A stretch of 64,000 nt of DNA, taken from assembly GCF_902499115.1 (NCBI RefSeq), contig NZ_CABVPN010000037.1, forward strand, positions 4,061-68,060, read 5' to 3'. The notes beneath the pieces were generated by a model. It saw only the letters and a list, made by a program, of their open reading frames with translations, had not been told where the DNA came from and made no database searches. Both the position numbers and the translations under genes were made by a program. Of the stretch, positions 1 through 9,484 are shown one piece after another (positions within the stretch are counted from its first letter, which is position 1; the number at the start of each line of letters is the position of its first letter). The stretch comes from Burkholderia diffusa. Lineage in GTDB: Bacteria; Pseudomonadota; Gammaproteobacteria; Burkholderiales; Burkholderiaceae.

Positions 1-1249
1 GGGCGTCGTCCGGCAACGCGAGCGCGCCGGGCGCGAAGCCCGTCAGGTGCGTGAGCATCGTGCGTGCGATACCGAGCGGCGCCTGCGCAAGCAGTGCATC
101 GAGCCGCCCTTCGTCGAGCCATGCCGCCAATGCGTCGAGCCATGCGCGACGCGCGGGCGTACGGCGTTTGCGTGCGGGACCGAACGGGTCGAGCACGCGG
201 CCGCCGCCGACGGTGCGCGTCGCCTGCGGATTGCGGACGATGAAGCGATCGCCCGGCAGCGCGAACACAGGTTCTTCGAACACCAGTTGCACGCGCATCT
301 GCTGGCCGGCCGCGAGCGTATCGCCGTCGAGCAGCGCGACGTGCGCGACGCGATGCAGCGTGCCGAGATGCACGTGCAGCGGCGCCCAGTGCGTCAGCGT
401 GAGCCCCGCATCGGCCAGCAACTTCAGGTCGACGTCGAGACGCGACGACGTCGCGACGAGCCGCGCGTCCGCGACGGTATCGCCACGCTCGACGTCCGCC
501 TTGTCGATGCCGGCCAGGTTCAGCGCGCAGCGCTCGCCCGCGCGGCCCGCGTCGACCGACCGGTTCTGCGCATGGATGCTGCGCACGCGCGCGGCGGCGC
601 CGGTGCGCACGACCGCGAGCGTGTCGCCGGTCGCCACGCGGCCCGCGAACGCGGTACCCGTCACGACGGTGCCCTGCCCGGCGAGCGTGAACACGCGGTC
701 GACCGCGAGCCGGAACAGGCCGTCGTCGCGGCGTGCACGCCACGCGAGCGCCGCATCGGCGAGATGACGCTTCAATGCGGCGACACCCGGATCGTCCGCG
801 CGCGTCGCACAGGTTTCGAAGATCGGCGCGCCGTCGAGCGTCGTGCCGTGCAGCCACGCGGCAATCTCGTCGCGCACCGCCGACAGGCGTGCGGCGTCGA
901 CGCGATCGCACTTCGTCAGCGCGACCGCGCCATGCGTGATGCCGAGCAGTTGCAGAATCGCGAGATGCTCGCGGGTCTGCGGCATCACGCCGTCGTCGGC
1001 GGCGATCACGAGCAGCGCGAAGTCGATTCCGCACGCGCCGGCCGCCATCGTATGAATCAGCTTCTCGTGGCCCGGCACGTCGATCAGGCCAAGCACGTCG
1101 CCATTCTCGAGCGGCGTATACGCATAACCGAGTTCGATCGAGATGCCGCGCGCCTTCTCTTCCTTCAAGCGATCGGTATCGACGCCCGTCAGCGCGCGCA
1201 CCAGCGTCGTCTTGCCGTGGTCGATGTGCCCTGCGGTTCCGACGATCAT
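1..1249 (-). CDS. selB: Selenocysteine-specific translation elongation factor SelB (N-terminal part, cut by window edge)
   Basis: SelB is the GTPase that brings Sec-tRNA to UGA codons followed by a SECIS hairpin. Translation from ATG 1249-1247 opens with a P-loop GTAGHIDHGKTTL at residues 4-16, then DVPGHE (G3) and TKCD (G4), the EF-Tu-type signature of SelB. About 416 codons are present with no stop, so the C-terminal winged-helix domains that bind the SECIS lie beyond the left edge. The start overlaps the selA stop (ATGA), which indicates translational coupling. It is the last visible gene of the formate dehydrogenase/selenium operon. A selC tRNA gene is not in the window and may lie further left. 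Confidence 0.93.
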   Translation of the reverse strand, partial: MIVGTAGHIDHGKTTLVRALTGVDTDRLKEEKARGISIELGYAYTPLENGDVLGLIDVPGHEKLIHTMAAGACGIDFALLVIAADDGVMPQTREHLAILQLLGITHGAVALTKCDRVDAARLSAVRDEIAAWLHGTTLDGAPIFETCATRADDPGVAALKRHLADAALAWRARRDDGLFRLAVDRVFTLAGQGTVVTGTAFAGRVATGDTLAVVRTGAAARVRSIHAQNRSVDAGRAGERCALNLAGIDKADVERGDTVADARLVATSSRLDVDLKLLADAGLTLTHWAPLHVHLGTLHRVAHVALLDGDTLAAGQQMRVQLVFEEPVFALPGDRFIVRNPQATRTVGGGRVLDPFGPARKRRTPARRAWLDALAAWLDEGRLDALLAQAPLGIARTMLTHLTGFAPGALALPDDA

Positions 1250-2685
1250 GCAGCCGGCCCCGCGACCTGCACGCATTGCGCGACGAATGCCGCTTCATCG
1301 GCCGCTTCGAGGCAGCGCAGGTCGAGCCGCAGCGCATTGTCGGCGATGCGGCCGATCACCGGACGCGGCCATTCGCGCAGTTTCTTTTCGAGTTGCGCGA
1401 GCGCACGGCCGCCGCGCTTGCCGTCCGACGTGCGCACGACGAGCCCGGCGCTCGGCAACTGATCGACCGGCAGCGCACCGCTGCCGATCTGGCTGAACAT
1501 CGGCTCGACCGTCACGTCGAAACCGCTGTCGAGGGCGGCCTGCAACGCCGGGCGCACACGTTCGGCGGCCTCGGCGATATCGCGCTGCGGCCGCGTCAGC
1601 AGGCGCAACGTGGTGAGCCGCTCGCGCAGGAACTCCGGCGCCCGGTAGAGCCGCAGCACGGGTTCGAGCGCGGCGAGCGTCAGCTTGCCGACGCGCAGCG
1701 CGCGCTTGAGCGGATGTTTCTTGATCTTCGCGACGAGCGCGCGATCGCCGACGATCAGGCCGGCCTGCGGCCCGCCGAGCAGCTTGTCGCCGCTGAACGT
1801 GACGAGGTTCGCGCCGGCCGCGACGGTCTCCTGCACTGTCGTCTCGTGCGGCAGGCCCCATTGCGACAGATCGGCGAGCGTGCCGCTGCCGAGATCGACG
1901 GCGACGGGCAACCCGTGCTCGCGCGCGAGCGGCGCAAGTTCGGCCAGCGTCACTTCCTTCGTGAAGCCGCTGATCGCGTAGTTGCTGCAGTGCACCTTCA
2001 TCAGAAGCGCGGTGCGCGGGCCGATCGCGTCCGCGTAGTCGCGCAGATGGGTGCGGTTGGTGGTGCCGACCTCGCGCAGCCTTGCGCCCGCGCGACTCAT
2101 GATGTCGGGGATGCGGAATGCGCCGCCAATCTCGACCAGCTCGCCGCGCGACACGACGACTTCCCGCTTCGTCGCGAGCGCGGACAGCGCCAGCAGCACG
2201 GCCGCCGCGTTGTTGTTGACGACGGTCGCGGCGTCCGCGCCCGTCAGTTCGCACAGCAGATCGTCGATCAGGTCGTCGCGATCGCCACGACGGCCCGTGG
2301 CAAGATCGAATTCGAGGTTGACCGGCCGCGTGAGCACGTCGACCACCGCGCGCACCGCGTCGTCGGGCAACAGCGCGCGCCCGAGGTTCGTGTGCAGCAC
2401 GGTGCCGGTCAGGTTGAACACGGTACGCACCGCGCCCGCGCTCTGCGCGGCCAGCGTGCGCGCGACGGCCGCGGCGATGCGCGGCTCGTCGAGCGGTTCG
2501 GCGGCCGCCGGATCGTGCTGCGCGGCGGTACGCCAGCGTTCGAGCTCGGCGCGCACTGCGTTCAGCACGCGCGTGCGGCCATAGTCGGCGAGCAGCGGTT
2601 GCAGCGGCGCCGACGACAGCACACGCTCGACCGACGGCACGCGCGCGAGCACGGCATTCAGTTCATTCAAACCCGGTTCGGTCAC
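1246..2685 (-). CDS. selA: L-seryl-tRNA(Sec) selenium transferase SelA
   Basis: SelA is the PLP enzyme that converts Ser-tRNA(Sec) to selenocysteinyl-tRNA(Sec) using selenophosphate. The 479-residue product has the normal bacterial SelA length. It shows the N-terminal region, a GTVLHTNLGRALL segment and the PLP-lysine motif SGDKLLGGPQAG around residues 295-306. Its TGA overlaps the ATG of selB and it starts 73 bases after fdhE ends. Encoding selA and selB behind fdhE ties selenocysteine synthesis to production of the selenoprotein FdhG in the same operon. Confidence 0.97.
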   Translation of the reverse strand: MTEPGLNELNAVLARVPSVERVLSSAPLQPLLADYGRTRVLNAVRAELERWRTAAQHDPAAAEPLDEPRIAAAVARTLAAQSAGAVRTVFNLTGTVLHTNLGRALLPDDAVRAVVDVLTRPVNLEFDLATGRRGDRDDLIDDLLCELTGADAATVVNNNAAAVLLALSALATKREVVVSRGELVEIGGAFRIPDIMSRAGARLREVGTTNRTHLRDYADAIGPRTALLMKVHCSNYAISGFTKEVTLAELAPLAREHGLPVAVDLGSGTLADLSQWGLPHETTVQETVAAGANLVTFSGDKLLGGPQAGLIVGDRALVAKIKKHPLKRALRVGKLTLAALEPVLRLYRAPEFLRERLTTLRLLTRPQRDIAEAAERVRPALQAALDSGFDVTVEPMFSQIGSGALPVDQLPSAGLVVRTSDGKRGGRALAQLEKKLREWPRPVIGRIADNALRLDLRCLEAADEAAFVAQCVQVAGPAA

Positions 2686-2758
2686 GTCGTGGTGGCTCCA
2701 GTCTCATGCTTCGCAGTTGGCCGGCGCCGGCGCTCGCGCACCGCCCCGGCGACTGCCG

Positions 2759-3709
2759 TCAATCCGCTTCCCGCGAGACGTCCGGCCACAGCAGCGGGTT
2801 CGGCGAACTGCGCTGGTAGCCGGCCTCGTTCATCAACAGGTCGAGCGTGAGACTCGCGAGATCGTCCGCCAGCGGCTCGAACTCGTAGTCCTTGTCCTGA
2901 TAGCCGATCTTGCGATAGGTCTTGCACTCGTCGCACGATTCGGCCTTGACGGCTTCGCTGCCACCCTCGATCCCGTGATACGCGATGCCCTTCGTCGAGT
3001 CGCAATGCGAGCACTTCGTGCGCACCATGTGCCACTCGGTCGTGCACAGCCCGCATTGCAGGAAGCGGTAGCCCTGGTACTGGCCGCCGACCCGCACGAC
3101 GCTCGCGACCGGATGCGTGCCGCACACGGGGCACAGCCCCGGCTGGTCAAGGTACGGAACGTCGGCCGGTGAAACGCGGCTGGCGAGATCCGTCCAGACG
3201 ACCTGTAGCGCCGCCATCAGGAACGGCGCGGTGGCCGGGTCGACTTCGGCGAAGCGCAGCGCGAGGACCGCGTCGGCCTGCGCGTCGAGTTCGGCGGGCG
3301 CCATCAGGCGCAGCCGGTCGAGCAGCTTCGCGAGCTGCGGGTTGACCAGCCCGGCGCCTTCGACCCGGTCGAGCAGTTCGTACAGCACGGCGCGCCAGCG
3401 CGGGTCGCGCTCGCCGCCGAGCGCCGGCACGAGCGGCATCGAATGCTGCTGAGCACGTGCGATCGCTTCCTTCGACGGCAGCGGCAGCTCCAGCGTCTGC
3501 AGCGTCGCGTGCTGCGCATCGGCGACGGTGGCCATCAGCCGCAGGTAGCCGCTGATCGGGTTCAGGTCGGCCAGCTTGCGCAGCCGCGCGGCGCGGGCCG
3601 AGAACGCGGTGGCGCGCTCCGGCAGGCGAAAGCGCGGGATGGCCGAATGATCGAGTGCCGAGATCTCGGTCGGTTCGAGAATGCGTTGTGTCACAAAAAT
3701 GTCTTCCAA
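2759..3709 (-). CDS. fdhE: Formate dehydrogenase accessory protein FdhE
   Basis: FdhE is a cytoplasmic maturation factor for respiratory Tat-exported formate dehydrogenases. The 316-residue protein has four CxxC pairs in its C-terminal half (C193/C196, C219/C222, C233/C236, C259/C262), the rubredoxin-like iron-binding knuckles of the family, and the length is close to E. coli FdhE. It follows fdhI after 92 bases that hold a terminator-like hairpin, so fdhE-selA-selB may be expressed at a lower level than fdhGHI. Confidence 0.95.
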   Translation of the reverse strand: MEDIFVTQRILEPTEISALDHSAIPRFRLPERATAFSARAARLRKLADLNPISGYLRLMATVADAQHATLQTLELPLPSKEAIARAQQHSMPLVPALGGERDPRWRAVLYELLDRVEGAGLVNPQLAKLLDRLRLMAPAELDAQADAVLALRFAEVDPATAPFLMAALQVVWTDLASRVSPADVPYLDQPGLCPVCGTHPVASVVRVGGQYQGYRFLQCGLCTTEWHMVRTKCSHCDSTKGIAYHGIEGGSEAVKAESCDECKTYRKIGYQDKDYEFEPLADDLASLTLDLLMNEAGYQRSSPNPLLWPDVSREAD

Positions 3710-3715
3710 ATAAAC

Positions 3716-3737
3716 AAGCGCCGACAGGTCGGCGCTT
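3716..3737 (-). terminator. Terminator-like hairpin between fdhI and fdhE
   Basis: On the minus strand a perfect 10-base-pair stem (AAGCGCCGAC pairing with GTCGGCGCTT, 2-base loop) is followed by TTGTTTATTT. It lies inside the fdh operon, after the membrane subunit and before the maturation genes, so it is more likely a partial terminator or an RNA-stabilising 3' end than a complete stop. Confidence 0.6.
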
Positions 3738-3801
3738 CGGGCGGTTCCGACGGCTGACGGGCCGGCCCGCCGCGATCGGCGAGCCGCCCCGCTCCGGTGC
3801 G

Positions 3802-4428
3802 TTATTTCACGCTTTCACGGAACCACTTCGGGTGATGCTTGCGAGCCCAGCCCAGCGTGACGGTGCCGCGCACCATCGCGCCGATCGAGCCCTTCACCCA
3901 CAACGCCGCGTAAATGTGCACGATGATGCTCGCGATCAGCACGAAGGCCGCCACGGCATGCACGACAGCGGCCGCGCGGATCACCCCGATCGGGAAGTAG
4001 AACGAGAAGTAGCGCCGCCAGATCACGATTCCCGACAGCAGGAGCAGCAGCAGGCACGCCACCAACGTAAAGAATAGCAGCTTCTGCCCGGCGTTATAGC
4101 GCCCGACAGGCGGCAGCTTGTCTTCCTGGTTGGTCAGCACGTCGCCGATCTGCTTCAGCCACTGCCGGTCGTCCGCGTCGAGCGCGTTGTGGTGCCAGAA
4201 GCGCACCACCAGGATCGCGAACGACACGAACATCACGAGGCCGACGAACGGATGCAGGATCCGCGTCCACTGGCCGCCGCCGAACAGTGCGGTGAGCCAG
4301 AACATCGACGGATGGAACAGCGCGAGCCCGGACAGCGCGAGCAGCACGAACGTGATCGCGGTGATCCAGTGGTTCGTGCGCTCGTTCGCCGAGTAGCGGA
4401 CGATCAGGTTGGGGTCGTCGTGCTTCAT
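3802..4428 (-). CDS. fdhI: Formate dehydrogenase cytochrome b556 (gamma) subunit
   Basis: This is the membrane subunit that takes electrons from the FdhGH dimer and passes them to quinone. The 208-residue product has about four hydrophobic helices with histidines for two b-type haems (RTNHWITA near residue 14, HPFVG, RFWHHNALD, VHAVAA). I chose ATG 4428 because it has a strong GGAGG site 6-10 bases upstream and overlaps the fdhH stop as ATGA; longer readings add only an implausible arginine-rich stretch. It corresponds to FdnI/FdoI of E. coli. Confidence 0.94.
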   Translation of the reverse strand: MKHDDPNLIVRYSANERTNHWITAITFVLLALSGLALFHPSMFWLTALFGGGQWTRILHPFVGLVMFVSFAILVVRFWHHNALDADDRQWLKQIGDVLTNQEDKLPPVGRYNAGQKLLFFTLVACLLLLLLSGIVIWRRYFSFYFPIGVIRAAAVVHAVAAFVLIASIIVHIYAALWVKGSIGAMVRGTVTLGWARKHHPKWFRESVK

Positions 4429-5339
4429 TTTCCGTCCTCCTTGATGCGTCGCGCCTCGTCGCGGGCGGCGGCTTCCTCGTCCTCGCTGACCTCGTTCGGA
4501 CCGACCCGGGTGTAGTGGAAGAACCCGGCCAGCGCGGTGAGCGCGAGACCGGCGACCGCGAGCGGCTTCGCGATGCCCTTCCACAGCTTCACCATCGGGC
4601 TGATCGACGGATTGTCGGGCAGCCCGTGGTACAGCGACGGCTTGTCCGCGTGGTGCAGCACGTACATCACGTGCGTGCCGCCGACGCCCTGCGGGTCATA
4701 CAGCCCCGCATGCTCGAAGCCGCGCTCTTTCAGGTCCTCGATCCGCTCGGCCGCGTGCTGCTTCATGTCCTCCTTGGTGCCGAACACGATCGCGCCCGTC
4801 GGGCAGGTCTTCACGCAGGCCGGTTCCTGGCCGACCGCGACACGGTCGGAGCAGAGCGTGCACTTGTACGCGCGATGATCCTTCTTCGAGATCCGCGGAA
4901 CGTTGAACGGGCAGCCGGTCACGCAATAGCCGCAACCGATGCAGTTCTCCTCGTGGAAATCGACGATCCCGTTGTTGTACTGCACGATCGCGCCTGGCGA
5001 CGGACACGCCTTCAGGCAGCCCGGATCCTCGCAATGCATGCAGCCGTCCTTGCGGATCAGCCACTCGAGGTCGCCTGCCGGGTTCTCGTATTCGGAGAAC
5101 CGCATCACCGTCCACGAGTGCTCGGACAGGTCGGCCGGGTTGTCGTACACGCCGACGTTGGTGCCGACCTCGTCGCGCAGGTCGTTCCACTCCATGCATG
5201 CCGTCTGGCATGCCTTGCAGCCGATGCACTTCGATACGTCGATCAGCTTCGCGACGCTCCCGGTCACCGGTTCGCGCACCGTGGGCGGTGGCGTCGTGGT
5301 GGCCGAGACGCGCTTGATATCCAGCGATTGCAATGCCAT
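4425..5339 (-). CDS. fdhH: Formate dehydrogenase iron-sulfur (beta) subunit
   Basis: This is the ferredoxin-like subunit that conducts electrons from FdhG to the membrane cytochrome. The 304-residue protein has four [4Fe-4S] cysteine clusters, beginning with CIGCKACQTAC (C38-C48), then CMHCEDPGCLKAC, CIGCGYCVTGC and CTLCSDR/CVKTC. A single hydrophobic helix near residues 257-273 anchors it in the membrane. Length and anchor match FdnH/FdoH. It starts 10 bases after fdhG ends and its stop overlaps the fdhI start. Here the symbol means the beta subunit, not E. coli FdhF. Confidence 0.95.
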   Translation of the reverse strand: MALQSLDIKRVSATTTPPPTVREPVTGSVAKLIDVSKCIGCKACQTACMEWNDLRDEVGTNVGVYDNPADLSEHSWTVMRFSEYENPAGDLEWLIRKDGCMHCEDPGCLKACPSPGAIVQYNNGIVDFHEENCIGCGYCVTGCPFNVPRISKKDHRAYKCTLCSDRVAVGQEPACVKTCPTGAIVFGTKEDMKQHAAERIEDLKERGFEHAGLYDPQGVGGTHVMYVLHHADKPSLYHGLPDNPSISPMVKLWKGIAKPLAVAGLALTALAGFFHYTRVGPNEVSEDEEAAARDEARRIKEDGK

Positions 5340-5349
5340 CTCGTCCCCC

Positions 5350-8300
5350 TTACGCCTTTTCGACCTTCACCAGGAACGACTTGAATTCCGGTGTGTACGA
5401 GTTGCCGTCGCCTACGGACGGAGTCAGGGTATTGGCGAGATAGCCAGGCTTCGTCAGCCCCTTGAAGCCCCAGTGCAACGGGATGCCGACCGTCTGGACC
5501 TTCTTGCCCTCGATCGTCAGCGGCTTGATCCGCTTCGTGACGAGCGCGACCGCGACGATGTAGCCGCGCTTGGACGACACCTTCACGCGATCGCCGTGCG
5601 CGACGCCGACTTCCTTCGCGAGATCTTCGCCGATCTCGACGAATTGCTCGGGCTGGATGATCGCATTCAGCCGCGCATGCTTGGTCCAGTAGTGGAAATG
5701 CTCGGTCAGCCGGTAAGTCGTCGCGACGTGCGGGAACTCCGACACCTTGCCGAACGACGCGCGGTCGTCCGGGAACACGCGGGCAGCCGGGTTGTTCAGC
5801 GCCTGCGGGTTGTCAGGGTGCAGCGGATTCGCCGCGAGCGGCGTCTCGAACGGCTCGTAGTGCTCGGGGAAAGGACCTTCGTTCATCCCTGCGCGGGCGA
5901 AGAAGCGCGCGACGCCTTCCGGGTTCATGATGAACGGACCCATCCCGTTTTCGGGCGGCTCGTCCGCCTTGAAGTCCGGCACGTCGGCCCCCTTCCACGC
6001 ACTGCCGTTCCAGCCGATCAGCTTGCGGGTCGGGTCGAACGGCTTGCCGGCGACGTCGCACGACGCGCGGTTGTACAGGATCCGCCGGTTGGCCGGCCAC
6101 GCCCACGCCCAGTTCAGCGTCTGGCCGATGCCGGTCGGGTCCGAGTTGTCGCGCCGCCCCATCTGGTTGCCGGCCTGCGTCCAGGCACCGCAGAAGATCC
6201 AGCAGCCGCTCGCGGTCGTGCCGTCGTCCTTCAGCTGCGCGAACGCGGCGAGCTGCTCGCCCTTCTTCACGAGCGTCTTGGTCGGATCCTTCGGGTCGGG
6301 CAGATCGGCGAGCGCCTTCCCGTTGAACTCCATCGCGAGCTCTTCGGGCGTCGGGCTTTCCGGGTTCGCATACGGCCAGGTCAGGTTCACGATCGGGTCC
6401 GGATACTTGCCGCCGTCCGTCTGGTACATCTTGCGCATGCGCAGGAACAGCCCCGCCATGATCTCGAGGTCGCTCCTCGCCTCGCCCGGCGGCTCCGCGC
6501 CCTTCCAGTGCCATTGCAGCACGCGGCTCGAACTGACGAGCGAGCCGTTTTCCTCCGCGAAGCACGTGGTCGGCAGACGGAACACCTCGGTCTGGATCTT
6601 CGACGCATCGACGTCGTTGTAGTCGCCGTGATGCTTCCAGAACTCGGAGGTCTCGGTCGCGAGCGGATCCATGATCACGAGCCATTTCAGCTTCGCGAGG
6701 CCTGCTGCCGTCTTCACCTTCGACGGCGCCGCCGCGAGCGGGTTGAAGCCCTGGCAGATGTAGCCGTTCATCTTGCCGGCATTCATCAGCTCGATCGCCT
6801 GCAGCAGGTCGTACTGCTTGTCCAGCTTCGGCAGGTAGTCGTAGGCCCAGTTGTTCTCGGCTGTCGCCGCATCGCCCCACCACGACTTCATGAAGCTGAC
6901 GTGGAAAGCCTTGTAGTTCTTCCAGTAGCTGAGCTGGTTCGGCCGCAGCGGCAGTTGCACGCGCTTCTTGATGTAGCCGTCGAAATCCTGCTCGGCCTGC
7001 ATCGGCAGCGTCATGTAGCCCGGCAGCAGGTTCGACATCAGCCCGAGGTCGGTCAACCCCTGGATGTTCGAGTGGCCGCGCAGCGCGTTCATGCCGCCGC
7101 CGGCGATGCCGATGTTGCCGAGCAGCAGCTGCACCATCGCGCCGGTGCGGATGATCTGCGCGCCGATCGAATGGTGGGTCCAGCCGAGCGCGTACAGCAC
7201 CGTGCCGGCGCGGCCGGGAACGGCCGTCGTCGCGAGCATTTCGCACACCTTCAGGAATTTCTCCTTCGGCGTGCCGCACGTCTGCTGAACCATGTCCGGC
7301 GTATAGCGCGCGTAGTGCTGCTTCAACAGGTTGTACACGCAGCGCGGATGCTGCAGCGTCGGGTCGACCTTCACGAAGCCGTCGTCGCCGCGTTCGTAGT
7401 CCCAGGTCGATTTGTCCGGGTACGCGTGTTTCTCCGCGTCGTAGCCGGAATAGATGCCGTCGTTGAACGCGAAGTCCTCGCGCACGATGAACGAGAAGTC
7501 CGTGTAGTTCTTCACGTACTCATGCTGGATCTTGTCGTTCGTCAGCAGATAGTTGATCACACCGCCCAGGAAGACGATGTCGGTGCCGGTGCGGATCGGC
7601 GCGTAGTAGTCGGCCACCGAGGCCGTACGCGTGAAGCGCGGGTCGACGACGATCAGCCGCGCCTTGCGGTGCGCCTTCGCCTCCGTTACCCACTTGAAAC
7701 CGCACGGATGGGCCTCGGCTGCATTGCCGCCCATCACTAGAATCACGTCCGCGTTCTTGATGTCGACCCAATGGTTCGTCATCGCTCCACGGCCAAACGT
7801 CGGGGCAAGACCTGCCACCGTCGGGCCATGTCAGACACGCGCCTGATTGTCGAATGCGAGCATCCCCAGACTGCGGATGGTCTTGTGGGTCAGGTAGCCG
7901 ACCTCGTTGCTGCCCGCCGACGCGGCCAGCATGCCGGTCGTCAGCCAGCGGTTGACCTTCGCGCCGTCTTCGGTCGTCTCGACGAAGTTCGCGTCGCGGT
8001 CGGCCTTCATCAGCTTCGCGATCCGGTCGAGCGCGTCGTTCCACGAGATCGGTTCCCACTTGTCCGAGCCGGGCGCCCGGTATTCGGGATGCGTCAGGCG
8101 GCTCGGGCTGTGGATGAAGTCGATCAGGCTCGCGCCCTTCGGGCACAGCGTGCCGCGATTGACGGGATGGTCGGGATCGCCTTCGATATGGATGATGCTC
8201 GGCTGTGCGTTCTTCGCGCCGTCACCGAGGCTGTACATCAGGATGCCGCAACCCACCGAGCAATACGGGCAGGTGTTGCGCGTTTCGACTGTGCGCGCCA

Positions 8301-8421
8301 GCTTGTACTGTCGGACCTCGGCGAGCGCTTCCGTCGGAGAAAAGCCCATCAGGGCAAGACTCGATCCGGCAAGCGACGTGGCCGTCACCTTCAGGAACTG
8401 GCGCCTGGACATTTGTAGCAT
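5350..8421 (-). CDS. fdhG: Selenocysteine-containing formate dehydrogenase catalytic (alpha) subunit
   Basis: This is the Mo/W-bis-MGD enzyme oxidising formate in the periplasm. Two adjacent open frames in the same phase (217 and about 800 codons) are separated by a single TGA at 7833-7831. Flanking residues NQARV-[UGA]-HGPTVAGLAPTFG match the selenocysteine site of FdnG, so the TGA encodes Sec197 and the full product is 1,023 residues. The N-terminus (start ATG 8421; ATG 8412 also possible) carries a Tat signal SRRQFLK, followed by CPYCSVGCG for the [4Fe-4S] cluster. A SECIS hairpin lies 11 bases after the UGA. It is first in fdhGHIE-selAB and divergent from yihY. Automated annotation could report it as two genes or a pseudogene. 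Confidence 0.96.
7802..7833 (-). promoter_or_regulatory. Selenocysteine UGA codon and bacterial SECIS hairpin in fdhG
   Basis: The UGA occupies 7833-7831. Eleven bases later the mRNA can fold GG-U-GGCA / GGUCU / UGCC-CC (7819-7802): a four-pair upper stem, a GGUCU apical loop and a bulged U below the stem. Loop sequence, bulged U and spacing are the features SelB recognises in the E. coli fdhF and fdnG SECIS elements. An outer GGCC/GGCC pairing can extend the stem. Folding was done by eye. Confidence 0.9.
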
Positions 8422-8563
8422 GATGGTCTCGGCGTTTTTGTGGGGTGAGGTGAAACTGAAAGGAATTATAGACAGTTCAGGCAACTATGATCGAATCCTC
8501 GGATCAATACCGATGTGTCTGATCCCGCCGATGTCCTTGCGTTAAACGCCCAACCGAACCGTC

Positions 8564-9484
8564 ATGAAACGACAGATTACGTCCGAAGCCACCCGTCTCG
8601 CACAACAACAGGCCAACTGGGCACTCAACGCGTTCAAGCGCTTCTCGTCCGACCGCTGCTCGGCGATGGCCGCGAGCATCGCGTTCTTCTCCGCTTTTTC
8701 GCTCGCGCCGACGCTCGTGATGGTGATCGCCGTGGCCGGCTGGTTCTACGGCGACGACGCCGCACGCGGCCAGGTATTCGAGCAGGCGCATCAGCTGATC
8801 GGCGACGACGCGGCGGCCAGCATCCAGACGATCGTGCAGAACGCCCATCGCGCGGGCCAGCGCGGCGGAATCGCGACGCTGATCTCGTTCGCCGCGCTCG
8901 CGATCGGCGCGTCGGCGACGTTCGCGTCGCTGAACACCGCGCTGAGCGTGATCTGGCCGAGCACGGAAAGCCGCTGGTCGAGCATGCTCGGGCTCGTGCG
9001 CGTGCGGCTGGTTTCGTTCGGGCTCGTGCTCGGCGTCGCGTTCCTGCTGATCGTGTCGCTGGTGCTCGACACCGCGATCACGTTCATCGGCACCTGGCTG
9101 CTCGGCGATTCGCCGTACGTCGCGATCACCAACCTGCTGCAGTTCTTCGTCGGCATCGCGGTGCTCGCGGGCGCGTTCGCCGCGCTGATGAAGTTCCTGC
9201 CCGATGCGCGCGTCGCATGGCGCGACGCGATGACCGGCGGGATCGTGTCCGCGATCCTGTTCTCGGGCGGCAAGAAGCTGTTCGCGCTGTATCTCGCGCG
9301 TGCGGGCACGGCAAGCGCATTCGGCGCGGCCGGATCGTTCGCGGTCCTGCTGATGTGGCTGTACTTCTCGGCAGCCGTGCTGCTGCTCGGCGCGGAATTC
9401 GCGGCCGCGCGCGGCGATGCGCATCGCCGCACCGGCAACGTTGCGGCCGTGTCCGCGCAGGCGGATCGCGCAAGCGGCGACTGA
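8564..9484 (+). CDS. YihY/BrkB-family inner membrane protein
   Basis: This 306-residue polytopic protein belongs to the YihY/virulence factor BrkB family (UPF0761). It has the family N-terminus with DRCSAMAASIAFFSAFSLAP near residues 30-49, five to six hydrophobic segments, and the WLYFSAAVLLLGAEFAA segment near the end. The family's biochemical role is not settled. It is transcribed away from fdhG across a 142-base intergenic region. An alanine/arginine-rich tail follows the last helix. Confidence 0.88.
   Translation: MKRQITSEATRLAQQQANWALNAFKRFSSDRCSAMAASIAFFSAFSLAPTLVMVIAVAGWFYGDDAARGQVFEQAHQLIGDDAAASIQTIVQNAHRAGQRGGIATLISFAALAIGASATFASLNTALSVIWPSTESRWSSMLGLVRVRLVSFGLVLGVAFLLIVSLVLDTAITFIGTWLLGDSPYVAITNLLQFFVGIAVLAGAFAALMKFLPDARVAWRDAMTGGIVSAILFSGGKKLFALYLARAGTASAFGAAGSFAVLLMWLYFSAAVLLLGAEFAAARGDAHRRTGNVAAVSAQADRASGD

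Noticed and set aside
4939..7740. A 933-codon open frame on the plus strand opposite fdhG
   Set aside because: It is an antisense shadow in GC-rich DNA: arginine-rich, no domains, while the minus strand encodes a clear formate dehydrogenase.
5350..8421. Two separate genes or a nonsense-mutated fdhG
   Set aside because: Both halves are in one frame around a TGA with conserved Sec-site flanks and a SECIS hairpin; selA/selB are adjacent.
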